In this document: positions 18,901 through 25,610 of the stretch, piece after piece
How the letters are laid out: each line of letters opens with the position of its first letter
Numbering within the stretch: the first letter of the stretch is position 1
Assembly (NCBI GenBank): GCA_903642265.1
Contig: CAHJWN010000033.1
Span: 1 to 41,205, forward strand
Source: Acidobacteriaceae bacterium
GTDB lineage: Bacteria > Acidobacteriota > Terriglobia > Terriglobales > Acidobacteriaceae
Reading direction: 5' to 3'
DNA: 41,205 bases
The notes under the pieces: generated by a model
Database searches by the model: none
What the model saw: only the letters and a program-made list of their open reading frames with translations
What the model was told of the DNA's origin: nothing
Position numbers and translations under genes: made by a program

Positions 18901-19855
18901 CAGGACGCAGGTTGCGGAGAACGAAGAGCAAAAGATTGCGCCGCTTTACGCGTTCCTTTACGTGACGGACAAGTACGAAGGCTTGATCGTAGTGGGCAAC
19001 GGAGCTAAAGGCGTTGGAACATTGCTCGACGGCAACCCACGAAACAACGTGTTGCATCGGGAGTTGACGTTCAATCCGAACGGTGTACTTGATGGTGCAA
19101 AGCGAATCACAATTGCGGGCACAAAGGCGTACGTTCTGGCGAATAAAGGAATGATCGTTGTCGAGCTGGCTGACCCACTCCATCCGAAGGTCATCGCAGA
19201 GGTGACCGATGTGCATGATGGGCGTGGAGTGGGCGTGCAGTTCCGGTACGCGTTCGTTGTCGATCGCGATGGCTTGAAGGTCTTCGACGTGACAACGCCT
19301 GCGAAAATCCATCGCGTGGGCGAGACGGTGCCGTTTGCTGATGCTCGAAACGTCTATGTAGCACGGACGTATGCGTATGTGTCTGCTGGTAAGGACGGCA
19401 TCGGAGTTGTAGATGTGGAGCATGCGGAGCATGCGAAGTTGGCCATGATGTTCAACGCTGGCGGTGCTCTGAACGACACAACCGATCTGAAGATTGGCAT
19501 GGTGAGCTCGAGCCAGTTCGCGTTTGTGGCGGACGGGAAGAACGGGATGAGGATTGTGCAGCTGTTTTCGCCGGGAACGCAGCGCAACTTCTACGGCTTT
19601 AGTCCGCTGCCGGTGCCGCAGTTGATAGCGACCCAACCATTGAAGGGGCGGGCGCTAGCAATCTCAAAGGGGATTGATCGTGATCGTGCGGTGGATGAGG
19701 ATGGCAACCAGCTTGCCGTGTTCGGGCGGCGCGGTGCAAGGCCGTTCAACGGCGAAGAGATGCGCAGGATGTACCTGCGAGCGGGCGAGCTCTATACCGT
19801 AACAGACGAGCCTCCGGTGCCGGCGCTTGGGCCGGTCCTGGTAGGTAGGCGGTAG
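15998..19855 (+). CDS. Decahaem c-type cytochrome fused to an LVIVD-type beta-propeller
   Basis: 1285 residues from ATG 15998, set by AGGAG at 15988-15992. After a signal or anchor segment (about 17-47) come ten CXXCH haem sites, first cysteines at about 100, 122, 197, 359, 416, 554, 581, 691, 702 and 808. CMSCH/CTDCH and CQSCH/CFGCH are close pairs; other sites are widely spaced with His- and Trp-rich sequence between. From about 885 to 1230 there are propeller repeats of the LVIVD type (LRGEYLYAAMGKGGFRVFDV, IAGTKAYVLANKGMIVVELADP, VQFRYAFVVDRDGLKVFDVTTP, VARTYAYVSAGKDGIGVVDVEH, SQFAFVADGKNGMRIVQL). The cytochrome part should be exported and matured in the periplasm. The preceding gene encodes an outer-membrane barrel. 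No catalytic motif beyond haem binding is recognised, so it could be an electron conduit or a terminal oxidoreductase. Confidence 0.88.
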   Translation: MKLVKLISFASRRKGQSLMLMVASAALTATAVVKLPLTWVFAQQVLAAPGNIGTPAATQDAPASTKTPDVAPAPAFERSKLHPSTRTESPERAAMASAGCMSCHTGIEHPNMHVEPTVVLGCTDCHGGNSEVTRDGWLKGSDQYDEREQKAHVQPVFPEDAERGDHPVRAYTRWIKESYAFVKFADPGDLRVAPETCGGCHAAETRNVKNSMMTHGAMLWGAALYNNGAYPLKNPHFGEAYDLDGKPARLRSFPPPTAEETKTKGVLPYLDPLQRWEDSQPGNLLRAFERGGGPRPDIGNPDREDLPGKPDTKLSDRGLGTSLRTDPVFLGLQKTRLLDPLLSFPGTNEQPGDYRGSGCSGCHVLYANDRDPQHSAAIAKFGNNGMSRSTDATVNQDQSGHPLQHTFQKDIPSSSCMVCHVHPGTNMVVSYYGMTWWDNEADGAKMYPAKQHNPSEQELHDVRIRNPEGSAPRGLWSDPDFLKTVGTPSFNKDLKDTQFADFHSHGWIFRKVYKRDRTGELLDKDDKIVSSEDPEALGKAVHLADIHLEKGMHCIDCHFTQDVHGNGKLYGETRNAVEIGCQDCHGTIYKKALLTTSGPASANDVSSNLLRMRTPFRQARFYWREGKLWQRSNVEQGTEWEVVQTLDTITPGNEHYSEKSRYAKTMQKDGVKWGAADPIAEMAHSDKRMTCQSCHSSWTTSCFGCHLSMTANQRMPMLHNEGEMTRNWTAYNFQVLRDDVYMLGIDGTVTGNKVSPVRSACAVVVSSQNANRNWIYQTQQTVSAPGFSGEAFSTYVPHTVRGKETKGCTDCHVSAKGDNNAWMSQLLVQGTNFLNFMGKYIYVGRGENGFSAVPVAASTEPPVIAGSDFQKLAYPEDYQKFVAGGRIIKGTQSHEGNEVLDVQLRGEYLYAAMGKGGFRVFDVANVDVKDDSERLQTAPVSPLSQRFYVRTKFATSVASPSTLALDPLRTQVAENEEQKIAPLYAFLYVTDKYEGLIVVGNGAKGVGTLLDGNPRNNVLHRELTFNPNGVLDGAKRITIAGTKAYVLANKGMIVVELADPLHPKVIAEVTDVHDGRGVGVQFRYAFVVDRDGLKVFDVTTPAKIHRVGETVPFADARNVYVARTYAYVSAGKDGIGVVDVEHAEHAKLAMMFNAGGALNDTTDLKIGMVSSSQFAFVADGKNGMRIVQLFSPGTQRNFYGFSPLPVPQLIATQPLKGRALAISKGIDRDRAVDEDGNQLAVFGRRGARPFNGEEMRRMYLRAGELYTVTDEPPVPALGPVLVGRR

Positions 19856-19889
19856 GCGAGTCGCAGACACTCGACAGGAGTGATACAAG

Positions 19890-19922
19890 GGATAACAGCA
19901 TGCTTGCAGAGCGGTGTTATCC
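19890..19922. promoter_or_regulatory. Perfect 8-bp inverted repeat just upstream of the OsmC gene
   Basis: GGATAACA (19890-19897) and TGTTATCC (19915-19922) are exact complements separated by 17 nt. The right arm ends 7 nt before the AAGGA ribosome site of the OsmC gene. It could be an operator dyad for a dimeric regulator or a 5'-leader hairpin. No T-run follows, so it is not a terminator. Confidence 0.45.
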
Positions 19923-19939
19923 AGGTGAGAAGGAATCTT

Positions 19940-20347
19940 ATGGTTGCGATTGAGTTAGAGTATGAAGGCGATTTGCATTGCAAAGCTGTGCATGTGCCCT
20001 CGGGAACGTGGTTAACGACGGACGCGCCCAAGGACAATCAAGGCCGCGGAGAGAGCTTTTCACCGACTGATCTGGTGGCGACGGCGTTAGGTAGCTGCAT
20101 CCTGAGCGTGATGGGAATCATGGCGCGGACGCTCGAAATCGATATCGCGGGATCTACAGCGCGCGTGGAGAAGGAAATGGCGAATGCGCCGATTCGCATG
20201 ATTCAGAAGCTCGCAGTGACTGTGCATGTGCCACACATTGTGAGTGAACAAAATAGGACGAAGCTGGAGAAGGCGGCGCATGCCTGCCCGGTGCATAAGA
20301 GCCTGCATCCGGATATGCAGAAGCCTATCGATTTCACATGGGGATGA
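19940..20347 (+). CDS. OsmC/Ohr family protein
   Basis: 135 residues from ATG 19940, with AAGGA (19930-19934) 5 nt upstream. OsmC-type proteins reduce organic hydroperoxides using a peroxidatic and a resolving cysteine. Both are present: Cys53 in TALGSCILSVMG and Cys116 in AAHACPVHKSL. Length and fold order (N-terminal strands, long helix after SPTDLVATALGSC, C-terminal P-I-DF) agree with the family. The gene follows the decahaem cytochrome gene by 84 nt and overlaps the next gene, so it may protect the redox locus from peroxide or be an unrelated housekeeping gene. An in-frame start at 19880 exists, but the added 20 residues are encoded across the inverted repeat and are less likely. Confidence 0.85.
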   Translation: MVAIELEYEGDLHCKAVHVPSGTWLTTDAPKDNQGRGESFSPTDLVATALGSCILSVMGIMARTLEIDIAGSTARVEKEMANAPIRMIQKLAVTVHVPHIVSEQNRTKLEKAAHACPVHKSLHPDMQKPIDFTWG

Positions 20348-20970
20348 TGCCAGGCTTCTCTCAGCCCAACATTCTTGCATTCGTCGTTGCGATTAGTTTC
20401 GCTGCAGGATTAAACGTGTACGCTACGGCGTTTTCGTTGGGATTGATGGCGCGGTTGCATTGGGTTGAATTGCCGGTCGGGCTCGACTTGCTGGCACACA
20501 GTGGGATGTTAGGCGTAAGCGGTTGCTTGTTTGTGATCGAGGTTTTTGCGGACAAGGTGCCGGGATTTGACTTGATCTGGAACGCGCTTCATACGTTTGT
20601 GCGCATCCCGGTGGCCGCGCTGATGGCATATGCGGCAGGGTCGCAGCTTCCACCAGGAGCGCATGTCTTGGCGACCTGCCTGGGTGCGGCTCTTGCGGCA
20701 GTTGCGCATGGTTCAAAGACTGCGGCCAGGCTGGCGGTGACACCAAGTCCAGAGCCAGTATCGAACATCGCGTTAAGTACGGTGGAGGATGCGGGTGCAA
20801 TGGGGCTGAGTTGGATCGGGGTGCATCATCCCGCTGCAGGTGTCGCGACTGTCGGTGTGCTCGCTGTAGCGGGGGTTGGACTGATGTGGTGGGGATGGCG
20901 GCTTCTGCGGCAGGGAGTTACCCGGCTGTTCCACAGAGATCCGACCGCAGTCCAGTCTTTGGGGCGTTAG
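20338..20970 (+). CDS. DUF4126 integral membrane protein
   Basis: 210 residues. The DUF4126 signature is visible: AAGLNVYATAFSLGLMARLHWVELP near the N-terminus, FVIEVFADKVPGFDLIWNALHTFVRIPVAALMAYAA (about 61-96) and a C-terminal segment AATVGVLAVAGVGLMWWGWRLLR. Four to five membrane helices are expected. Function is unknown for the family. ATGs at 20338, 20344 and 20347 all overlap the end of the OsmC gene (TGA 20345-20347; the last is a TGATG junction), which suggests translational coupling. The first start is reported, but the last is equally possible. The gene converges with the decahaem gene at 21006 across 35 nt, with no terminator-like structure. Confidence 0.78.
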   Translation: MGMMPGFSQPNILAFVVAISFAAGLNVYATAFSLGLMARLHWVELPVGLDLLAHSGMLGVSGCLFVIEVFADKVPGFDLIWNALHTFVRIPVAALMAYAAGSQLPPGAHVLATCLGAALAAVAHGSKTAARLAVTPSPEPVSNIALSTVEDAGAMGLSWIGVHHPAAGVATVGVLAVAGVGLMWWGWRLLRQGVTRLFHRDPTAVQSLGR

Positions 20971-21005
20971 ATTCCTTGGATAGCTTCCGCTAAATGCTGT
21001 GAGGC

Positions 21006-22370
21006 TCAGTGGGCGCTGGAGAGTTGGTCGATGCGGAAGGCTGCTTTGTCATCTCGCAGGATGCCGGTCTTCAGTTGGGCCTGTAATGTCTCGTGGTACT
21101 CGTGGCAAAGTGAACAGCCGCTTTCGGCATGGCCATCTGAGAGTGCTGGGCCTTGTGGGCGGCTTTGGCCATCATGACAGCGTTGGCAGGTGCCAATGTT
21201 CGGCATGAGAAGATCGTTGCCGCTTGTGCTCGTTAAGGCGCTGGCGTGGCATTCCGCGCATTGCACTGTGTTGTGAGATGAGTGGCTGAAGAGTGCAGCG
21301 GTAAAGAAGCGAGCCGGGGCATGGGACGGCGCGATCGTCGGTGTCTCTGAAAGTGCTGTCTGCATCTCTGCAGGCGAGAATGAGGCGTTGATGAACGTCG
21401 CGCCAGAGTTGTTGATGCGGTTCGTAATTGTGGTGGCAGGAAGCGCGTCGATGTTGCCGACGGTATGGCAGAGAGCGCACTTTTGGCGAAAGAGGATTGT
21501 CTCGGCCTTTACGAGAGCGGTCTTGTCACCAGGAGAGATTGCCTGCATCTTAGCGCGGAGGAACTCGAGAGACTTGGCGGCTTCAGCGTGGGGGGCCTGC
21601 TCGTTAACTTTGGCGCTGAACTCGAGTGAGTGGCAGGACTGGCATGAGCGTTCGAAGTTCACGTTTGCCATCCGGCCAGAGTGGGCGGAGTCGCGTCCGG
21701 CGGGGTCCTCGACCTGATGGCAGTATTCGCAGTGCAGGGTAACTTTTTCGCCATTAGGCTTGCCGGTGAGATCTTGCTTAAGGTGGTCAGCGTGATTGAA
21801 CTTCAGGCCAAAGGCGGCTTCGCGAACTTCAGGGGTTGCGGTGCGTAGGGCGCGAAAGTCAGGGTGACCCTTAGTAAAGTTGTCGATGTGCGTGGCAACG
21901 GCGGCGGGAACGCTCCTGACTTCAAGGTTGGCGTGGCACTGGGTGCAGCCTGAGATAGGAGCATTTGCGAGATGCATCGCTCCGACGTGTTCAATGTGGC
22001 AGGTGCTGCATTGTTTGCTGGCGATGGTCTGGTTCGCATGATGGAGGCCTACGGAGTGGCACGAAGCGCAGGCCGAGTCGGGAACGCTGCGCGATACACC
22101 GAGGCCGACAGGCAGGAATCCTGCGCCGGTGATGGCTGGCTTGTGGCAGGCTTCACATTTCTGTCCGAACACAGCGTGTGAGGAAGAGATCGGGCCGGAG
22201 GAAAATGCCTGTGCGCTGTGTATCGACGAGAGCGCTATCCAGCCAACGGCAGCAATGATGGCGATGAGCGCAAGTCGGAACTGCCATGTTCGGATCGGTG
22301 AACCCTTTTTGAAGTAGTTGAGGTCATGCCGCTTGGCAAGAAGTTTTGTGGTGCGCCTGCGGATTGCCAT
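21006..22370 (-). CDS. Membrane-anchored decahaem c-type cytochrome (cytochrome c3/c7-like repeats)
   Basis: 454 residues from ATG 22370. A basic N-terminus and one hydrophobic segment (about 31-55) anchor or export the protein. Ten CXXCH sites follow, first cysteines at about 72, 101, 121, 142, 214, 243, 298, 371, 395 and 419, with additional histidines (FNHADH, HSSHN, HEYHE) able to act as distal ligands, as in c3/c7-type multihaem proteins. It is the last gene of a minus-strand operon (NuoEF fusion, Fe-S/cNMP protein, cytochrome b-like protein, then this one, 63 nt after the cytochrome b gene). The context suggests it accepts electrons from the membrane cytochrome on the periplasmic side. 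The start is chosen over ATG 22388 because a 9-nt Shine-Dalgarno sequence lies between the two. Confidence 0.88.
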   Translation of the reverse strand: MAIRRRTTKLLAKRHDLNYFKKGSPIRTWQFRLALIAIIAAVGWIALSSIHSAQAFSSGPISSSHAVFGQKCEACHKPAITGAGFLPVGLGVSRSVPDSACASCHSVGLHHANQTIASKQCSTCHIEHVGAMHLANAPISGCTQCHANLEVRSVPAAVATHIDNFTKGHPDFRALRTATPEVREAAFGLKFNHADHLKQDLTGKPNGEKVTLHCEYCHQVEDPAGRDSAHSGRMANVNFERSCQSCHSLEFSAKVNEQAPHAEAAKSLEFLRAKMQAISPGDKTALVKAETILFRQKCALCHTVGNIDALPATTITNRINNSGATFINASFSPAEMQTALSETPTIAPSHAPARFFTAALFSHSSHNTVQCAECHASALTSTSGNDLLMPNIGTCQRCHDGQSRPQGPALSDGHAESGCSLCHEYHETLQAQLKTGILRDDKAAFRIDQLSSAH

Positions 22371-22376
22371 GCGGTG

Positions 22377-22385
22377 ACCTCCTTT
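22377..22385 (-). promoter_or_regulatory. Unusually strong Shine-Dalgarno site for the decahaem gene
   Basis: The coding strand reads AAAGGAGGT, a 9-nt complement of the usual 16S rRNA 3' end, 6 nt before ATG 22370. The site starts right after an upstream in-frame ATG (22388), which would otherwise be taken as the start. It implies high translation of the cytochrome relative to the rest of the operon. Confidence 0.75.
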
Positions 22386-22433
22386 CATGAGGGCGCGAGA
22401 GAAAGCTGGAGACAGCTACTTAGCCAGAGCCAG

Positions 22434-23315
22434 CTAGTAGCGAAGGGCTACTACAACATGTATGAAGGCAAGCAATAACAGCGCGGCGGAGATAGGCAGA
22501 TGAATCAGCAGCCATCCGTGAAGCCAGTGGTGAAGGCGGATCTGGTGATCGAGCTGGCGCTTCTCGCTGCAAATGTCTTCGAGCGCAGTGATGGGCGGCC
22601 ATGCATTTGCGGGGAACATTTTTCTAAAGTCCTCAAAGGCACGTGCGGCATGCGCCGAGTGGCGCAGGTCCATTCCAATGGCCTGCTTTCGTTTGGCTTG
22701 AAGATAGGGCTCTACCGTCGACTCGAAGAAGGTGTCGAAGGCGGCAACTTCATTTCCGTACTCTGGGATTTCAACAAGCGTCATGGTGACAGTGGCGCCA
22801 GCGCCGCGGGCGGGGGCAAGCATCTGAGTGACATTAATGGCATGCTGGTGAGCTTCAGCGACGAGTTGCTCCTGGATAACGCCGATCTGGTCGTAGATGG
22901 TTTCGTACGGGACTTCGCGGAACATGCGAGTCGGCAGCGTGTGCTGTAGGTATGCGCCATAGATGCCGCTCAGGACGACGATGAACGTAAGGATCATCAA
23001 GACGAATGCAAGCAGACCGCGGGCGTGAAAGGCGGCATGGAAGAGCACCATAGGTAGCGCAAGAGCGCCGAGCCACAGGTGAGCCTTCATCCATACGCGT
23101 GCGGCACCGATGCGCAGGATGCGGTACCGCTTTCGCAGGCTCAGCAGCGCGGCGAAGACCATGAAGCCCAGAGCGATGACGCCGAAGGTCAGGCCCACTG
23201 CGGTACTGCCAGCGGCCGTGGTCATTTGGGCATACGGAATGTAGACGGCGGTTGAAACGACGATCAAAGCGATCGAAAAGTAAAGCCACGGGCGCTGAGT
23301 GCTGTCGATCCGCAT
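22434..23315 (-). CDS. Cytochrome b-like integral membrane protein
   Basis: 293 residues. Hydrophobic segments lie at about 11-30, 38-60, 77-95, 100-122 and 268-290. Histidines fall inside or at the edges of helices (His79, His93, His97 in the third; His262, His263, His266, His272 and His286 in and before the last), a pattern compatible with one or two b haems. A soluble insertion of about 130 residues separates the fourth and last helices. It begins 3 nt after the Fe-S/cNMP gene stop and is followed by the decahaem gene, so it is the natural membrane carrier between cytoplasmic iron-sulfur clusters and periplasmic haems. It is not assignable to a named cytochrome b family by eye; ferric reductase-like or formate dehydrogenase gamma-like are alternatives. 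Confidence 0.7.
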   Translation of the reverse strand: MRIDSTQRPWLYFSIALIVVSTAVYIPYAQMTTAAGSTAVGLTFGVIALGFMVFAALLSLRKRYRILRIGAARVWMKAHLWLGALALPMVLFHAAFHARGLLAFVLMILTFIVVLSGIYGAYLQHTLPTRMFREVPYETIYDQIGVIQEQLVAEAHQHAINVTQMLAPARGAGATVTMTLVEIPEYGNEVAAFDTFFESTVEPYLQAKRKQAIGMDLRHSAHAARAFEDFRKMFPANAWPPITALEDICSEKRQLDHQIRLHHWLHGWLLIHLPISAALLLLAFIHVVVALRY

Positions 23316-23318
23316 CGC

Positions 23319-25610
23319 TTATCTCTTTACCTCGACCGAGGAGGTGACGAGTGCAGCATTGATGCCAATAGGCACACCGGTGTTGATGTCCTGGCCCAGC
23401 AGGTTTGAGAAGAACTCCGTCGGGTTGACGCGATGGGCGGCGTCGTGAGGGCAGGCATAGACGCAGCTGGGCTCTTCAAGGTCGTGGCAAAGGTCACAGG
23501 AGGTGGCCTTGCGCACCTTGCCGTGGTCGCCAGCATCCTTGCCGTCGCGATCAAATTCATGGACAGTGATGTTGCCGTAAGGGCAGTTCGAGGCGCACAG
23601 TCCGCAGCCGACGCACCAGTCTTCTATGATCACTTCGAGCGAGTTGCGGCGGCGAATCGAACCCACTGGACAGCCGACCATGCAGAGTGGATCGCGGCAC
23701 TGGCGGCACGAGGTGGCGATGAGATATTTGTCAAAGCGAACGCCATCGCGGAGAAGACGTGTGACACCGTCGTGGGCTTCGGCACATGCCTTCACGCACT
23801 GGTCGCAGCGGGTACATTTCTCAAGATCGAGGATCAGAAGGCTTTGCGCGTCCATCAAGCCCTGGGCCAGAAAGCTGTGCAGCGGGGCAGCGACAGTGGT
23901 CGCTTCGACGGCACGCTCGCGGTGAAATACGTTCTCCTTATCGCGCTGCCGTGCGACATTTTCGATTTGGTTGCGGACTTCGGGGAAGCGGTCAAGCATT
24001 GCGGAAAAATCAGGTGCATAAATCTTGACGACTTCGACGTGGTCGAGCGCAGTGCAAGTGGCGGTGCGGGGCACGTCGCGGAGCAGACCCATTTCGCCGA
24101 AGTATCCCCCTCGCGGAAGGTACGCCAGCACCATCTCCTCGCCGCGGCGCATCTGGCTGACGCGTACGAAGCCGATGCGAACGAGGTAGAAAGAGTCGGC
24201 GATGTCGCCCTCGGTGCAGATGACCTGGCCGGGAGCGTAGCGAACGAGTTCGACGCGGTCGCGGAGAACATCAATGAAATCTTCACTGATGGTAGAGAAA
24301 ATGGGAACGCTGCGAAGATGGGTTCCAAGTGCGCGGCCCCGGTAGTTGGCTTCAAGCTGGCTGCGGAAGGTCTTGTTCTTCTGCATCACGTCGAGGACAT
24401 TACGCAGCATCTCGAGCATCACGCAATCGGTCTTGGCGCGGACGGTAGCTGAGCGCGGGTAGAAGCTCATACAGGTCATCTCGCCGAAGAGATCGCCTTG
24501 ACCAAGGGTGGCGAGAGGGTTGTCGTACGGCAGATCGACAGGGCCGTCGATGCGAATGTGTGTGGGCGTCTCGAGGCGCTCTTCGTCTCGCTTGTTCGTC
24601 TTCAGAGGCAGAAGCTTGCTGCGCATCTTGCTGAAGAATCCCTCAGGTTCGCTGGCGGTGGTGACGTGGGCGCGAGGGCTGCCAAGGTAGACATCGGCTT
24701 CGCCTTCGAGGATGTAGAAGGCGGTTGAGCCGTTGTCACCCTCGCGCACGATGATCTCTCCGGCAGCGTAGTTGCGGCGCACCACTGCGCCTGCATTGAG
24801 TTCAAGGAAGGTGCCTGAGACGCCCTTGAAGATTGGTAGGGCGAGAAGGTCTTCGGTTTCTACAGAAAAGGCTTCAACGGTGGGGCCATTCTCTTCGATG
24901 AGCTGCTGAAGGAGGTTCTGTCCGAGCACCTTCTTATTGGTAAGCGCTCCAGTGGGGCAGCTCACCATGCACTCGCCGCACGTTACGCAGGACGAGTTGC
25001 CCATGGGCTCATTGGCATCGAAGGCGATGGTGGTGAAGTAGCCCTTGCCCTGGCGGGCGATCACGTTGTTATGCCGGATTTCCGAGCAGCCACGAATGCA
25101 GCGGTCGCAAAGAATGCAGGCCGAGTAGTCGACGTGAATGGCCGGAGAGGTGTCGTCTTCAGACATGACGGGCACGGCACGTTTCTTGAAGCGAACGTCA
25201 GGCGGCAGCATGCCAGCCTTTGCTGCCTGGGTTTCAAGCTCACAGTCGCCACTCTGCTGCTGGCGGATGCAGGGCGAAGGATGGTCGGTCAGCATGAGCT
25301 CATAGAGCGTTTTCCGTACAGCCCTGATTGGTTCAGTGTCAGTGTGGACGACCATGCCGGACTCGACCTTAAAGACACAGGCGGCCTGCAAAGCGCGCTC
25401 CCCAACATCGCAGATGCAGATCCGGCAGACGCCGACGGGGGTTTGGTTCTGCTGATGGCAAAGGACGGGAATGGTGATGCCGAGGATCCGCGCCGCATCA
25501 AACACCGAAGTTCCGTGCGGGACGGTGACCTCCTGACCGTCAATGGTCAGGGTCATCATCTCGTGACCGGGACCATGTACCGGCGCGACAGCTACTGCGT
25601 GTTCGCTCAC
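23319..25610 (-). CDS. Iron-sulfur protein with NuoG-like N-terminus, two cNMP-binding domains and a DmsB-like ferredoxin domain
   Basis: 763 residues from GTG 25610, overlapping the previous stop as GTGA. Domains: 2Fe-2S ferredoxin (about 20-95; Cys51, 62, 65, 78); a NuoG-like His/Cys segment (His110, Cys114, Cys123) in which the middle cysteine is replaced by Gln117; two 4Fe-4S motifs (Cys165/168/171/175 and 208/211/214/218); cyclic-nucleotide-binding domain 1 (about 265-405, FGEMTCMSFYPRSATVRA); domain 2 (about 435-550, FGEMGLLRDVPRTATCTA); then a DmsB/HycB-like unit (about 590-740) with four 4Fe-4S cysteine sets. Both cNMP cassettes keep the Glu and Arg that contact the ribose-phosphate. 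It probably relays electrons from the NuoEF protein to the membrane cytochrome under cyclic-nucleotide control. No molybdopterin or hydrogenase catalytic subunit is nearby. Confidence 0.87.
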   Translation of the reverse strand: MSEHAVAVAPVHGPGHEMMTLTIDGQEVTVPHGTSVFDAARILGITIPVLCHQQNQTPVGVCRICICDVGERALQAACVFKVESGMVVHTDTEPIRAVRKTLYELMLTDHPSPCIRQQQSGDCELETQAAKAGMLPPDVRFKKRAVPVMSEDDTSPAIHVDYSACILCDRCIRGCSEIRHNNVIARQGKGYFTTIAFDANEPMGNSSCVTCGECMVSCPTGALTNKKVLGQNLLQQLIEENGPTVEAFSVETEDLLALPIFKGVSGTFLELNAGAVVRRNYAAGEIIVREGDNGSTAFYILEGEADVYLGSPRAHVTTASEPEGFFSKMRSKLLPLKTNKRDEERLETPTHIRIDGPVDLPYDNPLATLGQGDLFGEMTCMSFYPRSATVRAKTDCVMLEMLRNVLDVMQKNKTFRSQLEANYRGRALGTHLRSVPIFSTISEDFIDVLRDRVELVRYAPGQVICTEGDIADSFYLVRIGFVRVSQMRRGEEMVLAYLPRGGYFGEMGLLRDVPRTATCTALDHVEVVKIYAPDFSAMLDRFPEVRNQIENVARQRDKENVFHRERAVEATTVAAPLHSFLAQGLMDAQSLLILDLEKCTRCDQCVKACAEAHDGVTRLLRDGVRFDKYLIATSCRQCRDPLCMVGCPVGSIRRRNSLEVIIEDWCVGCGLCASNCPYGNITVHEFDRDGKDAGDHGKVRKATSCDLCHDLEEPSCVYACPHDAAHRVNPTEFFSNLLGQDINTGVPIGINAALVTSSVEVKR

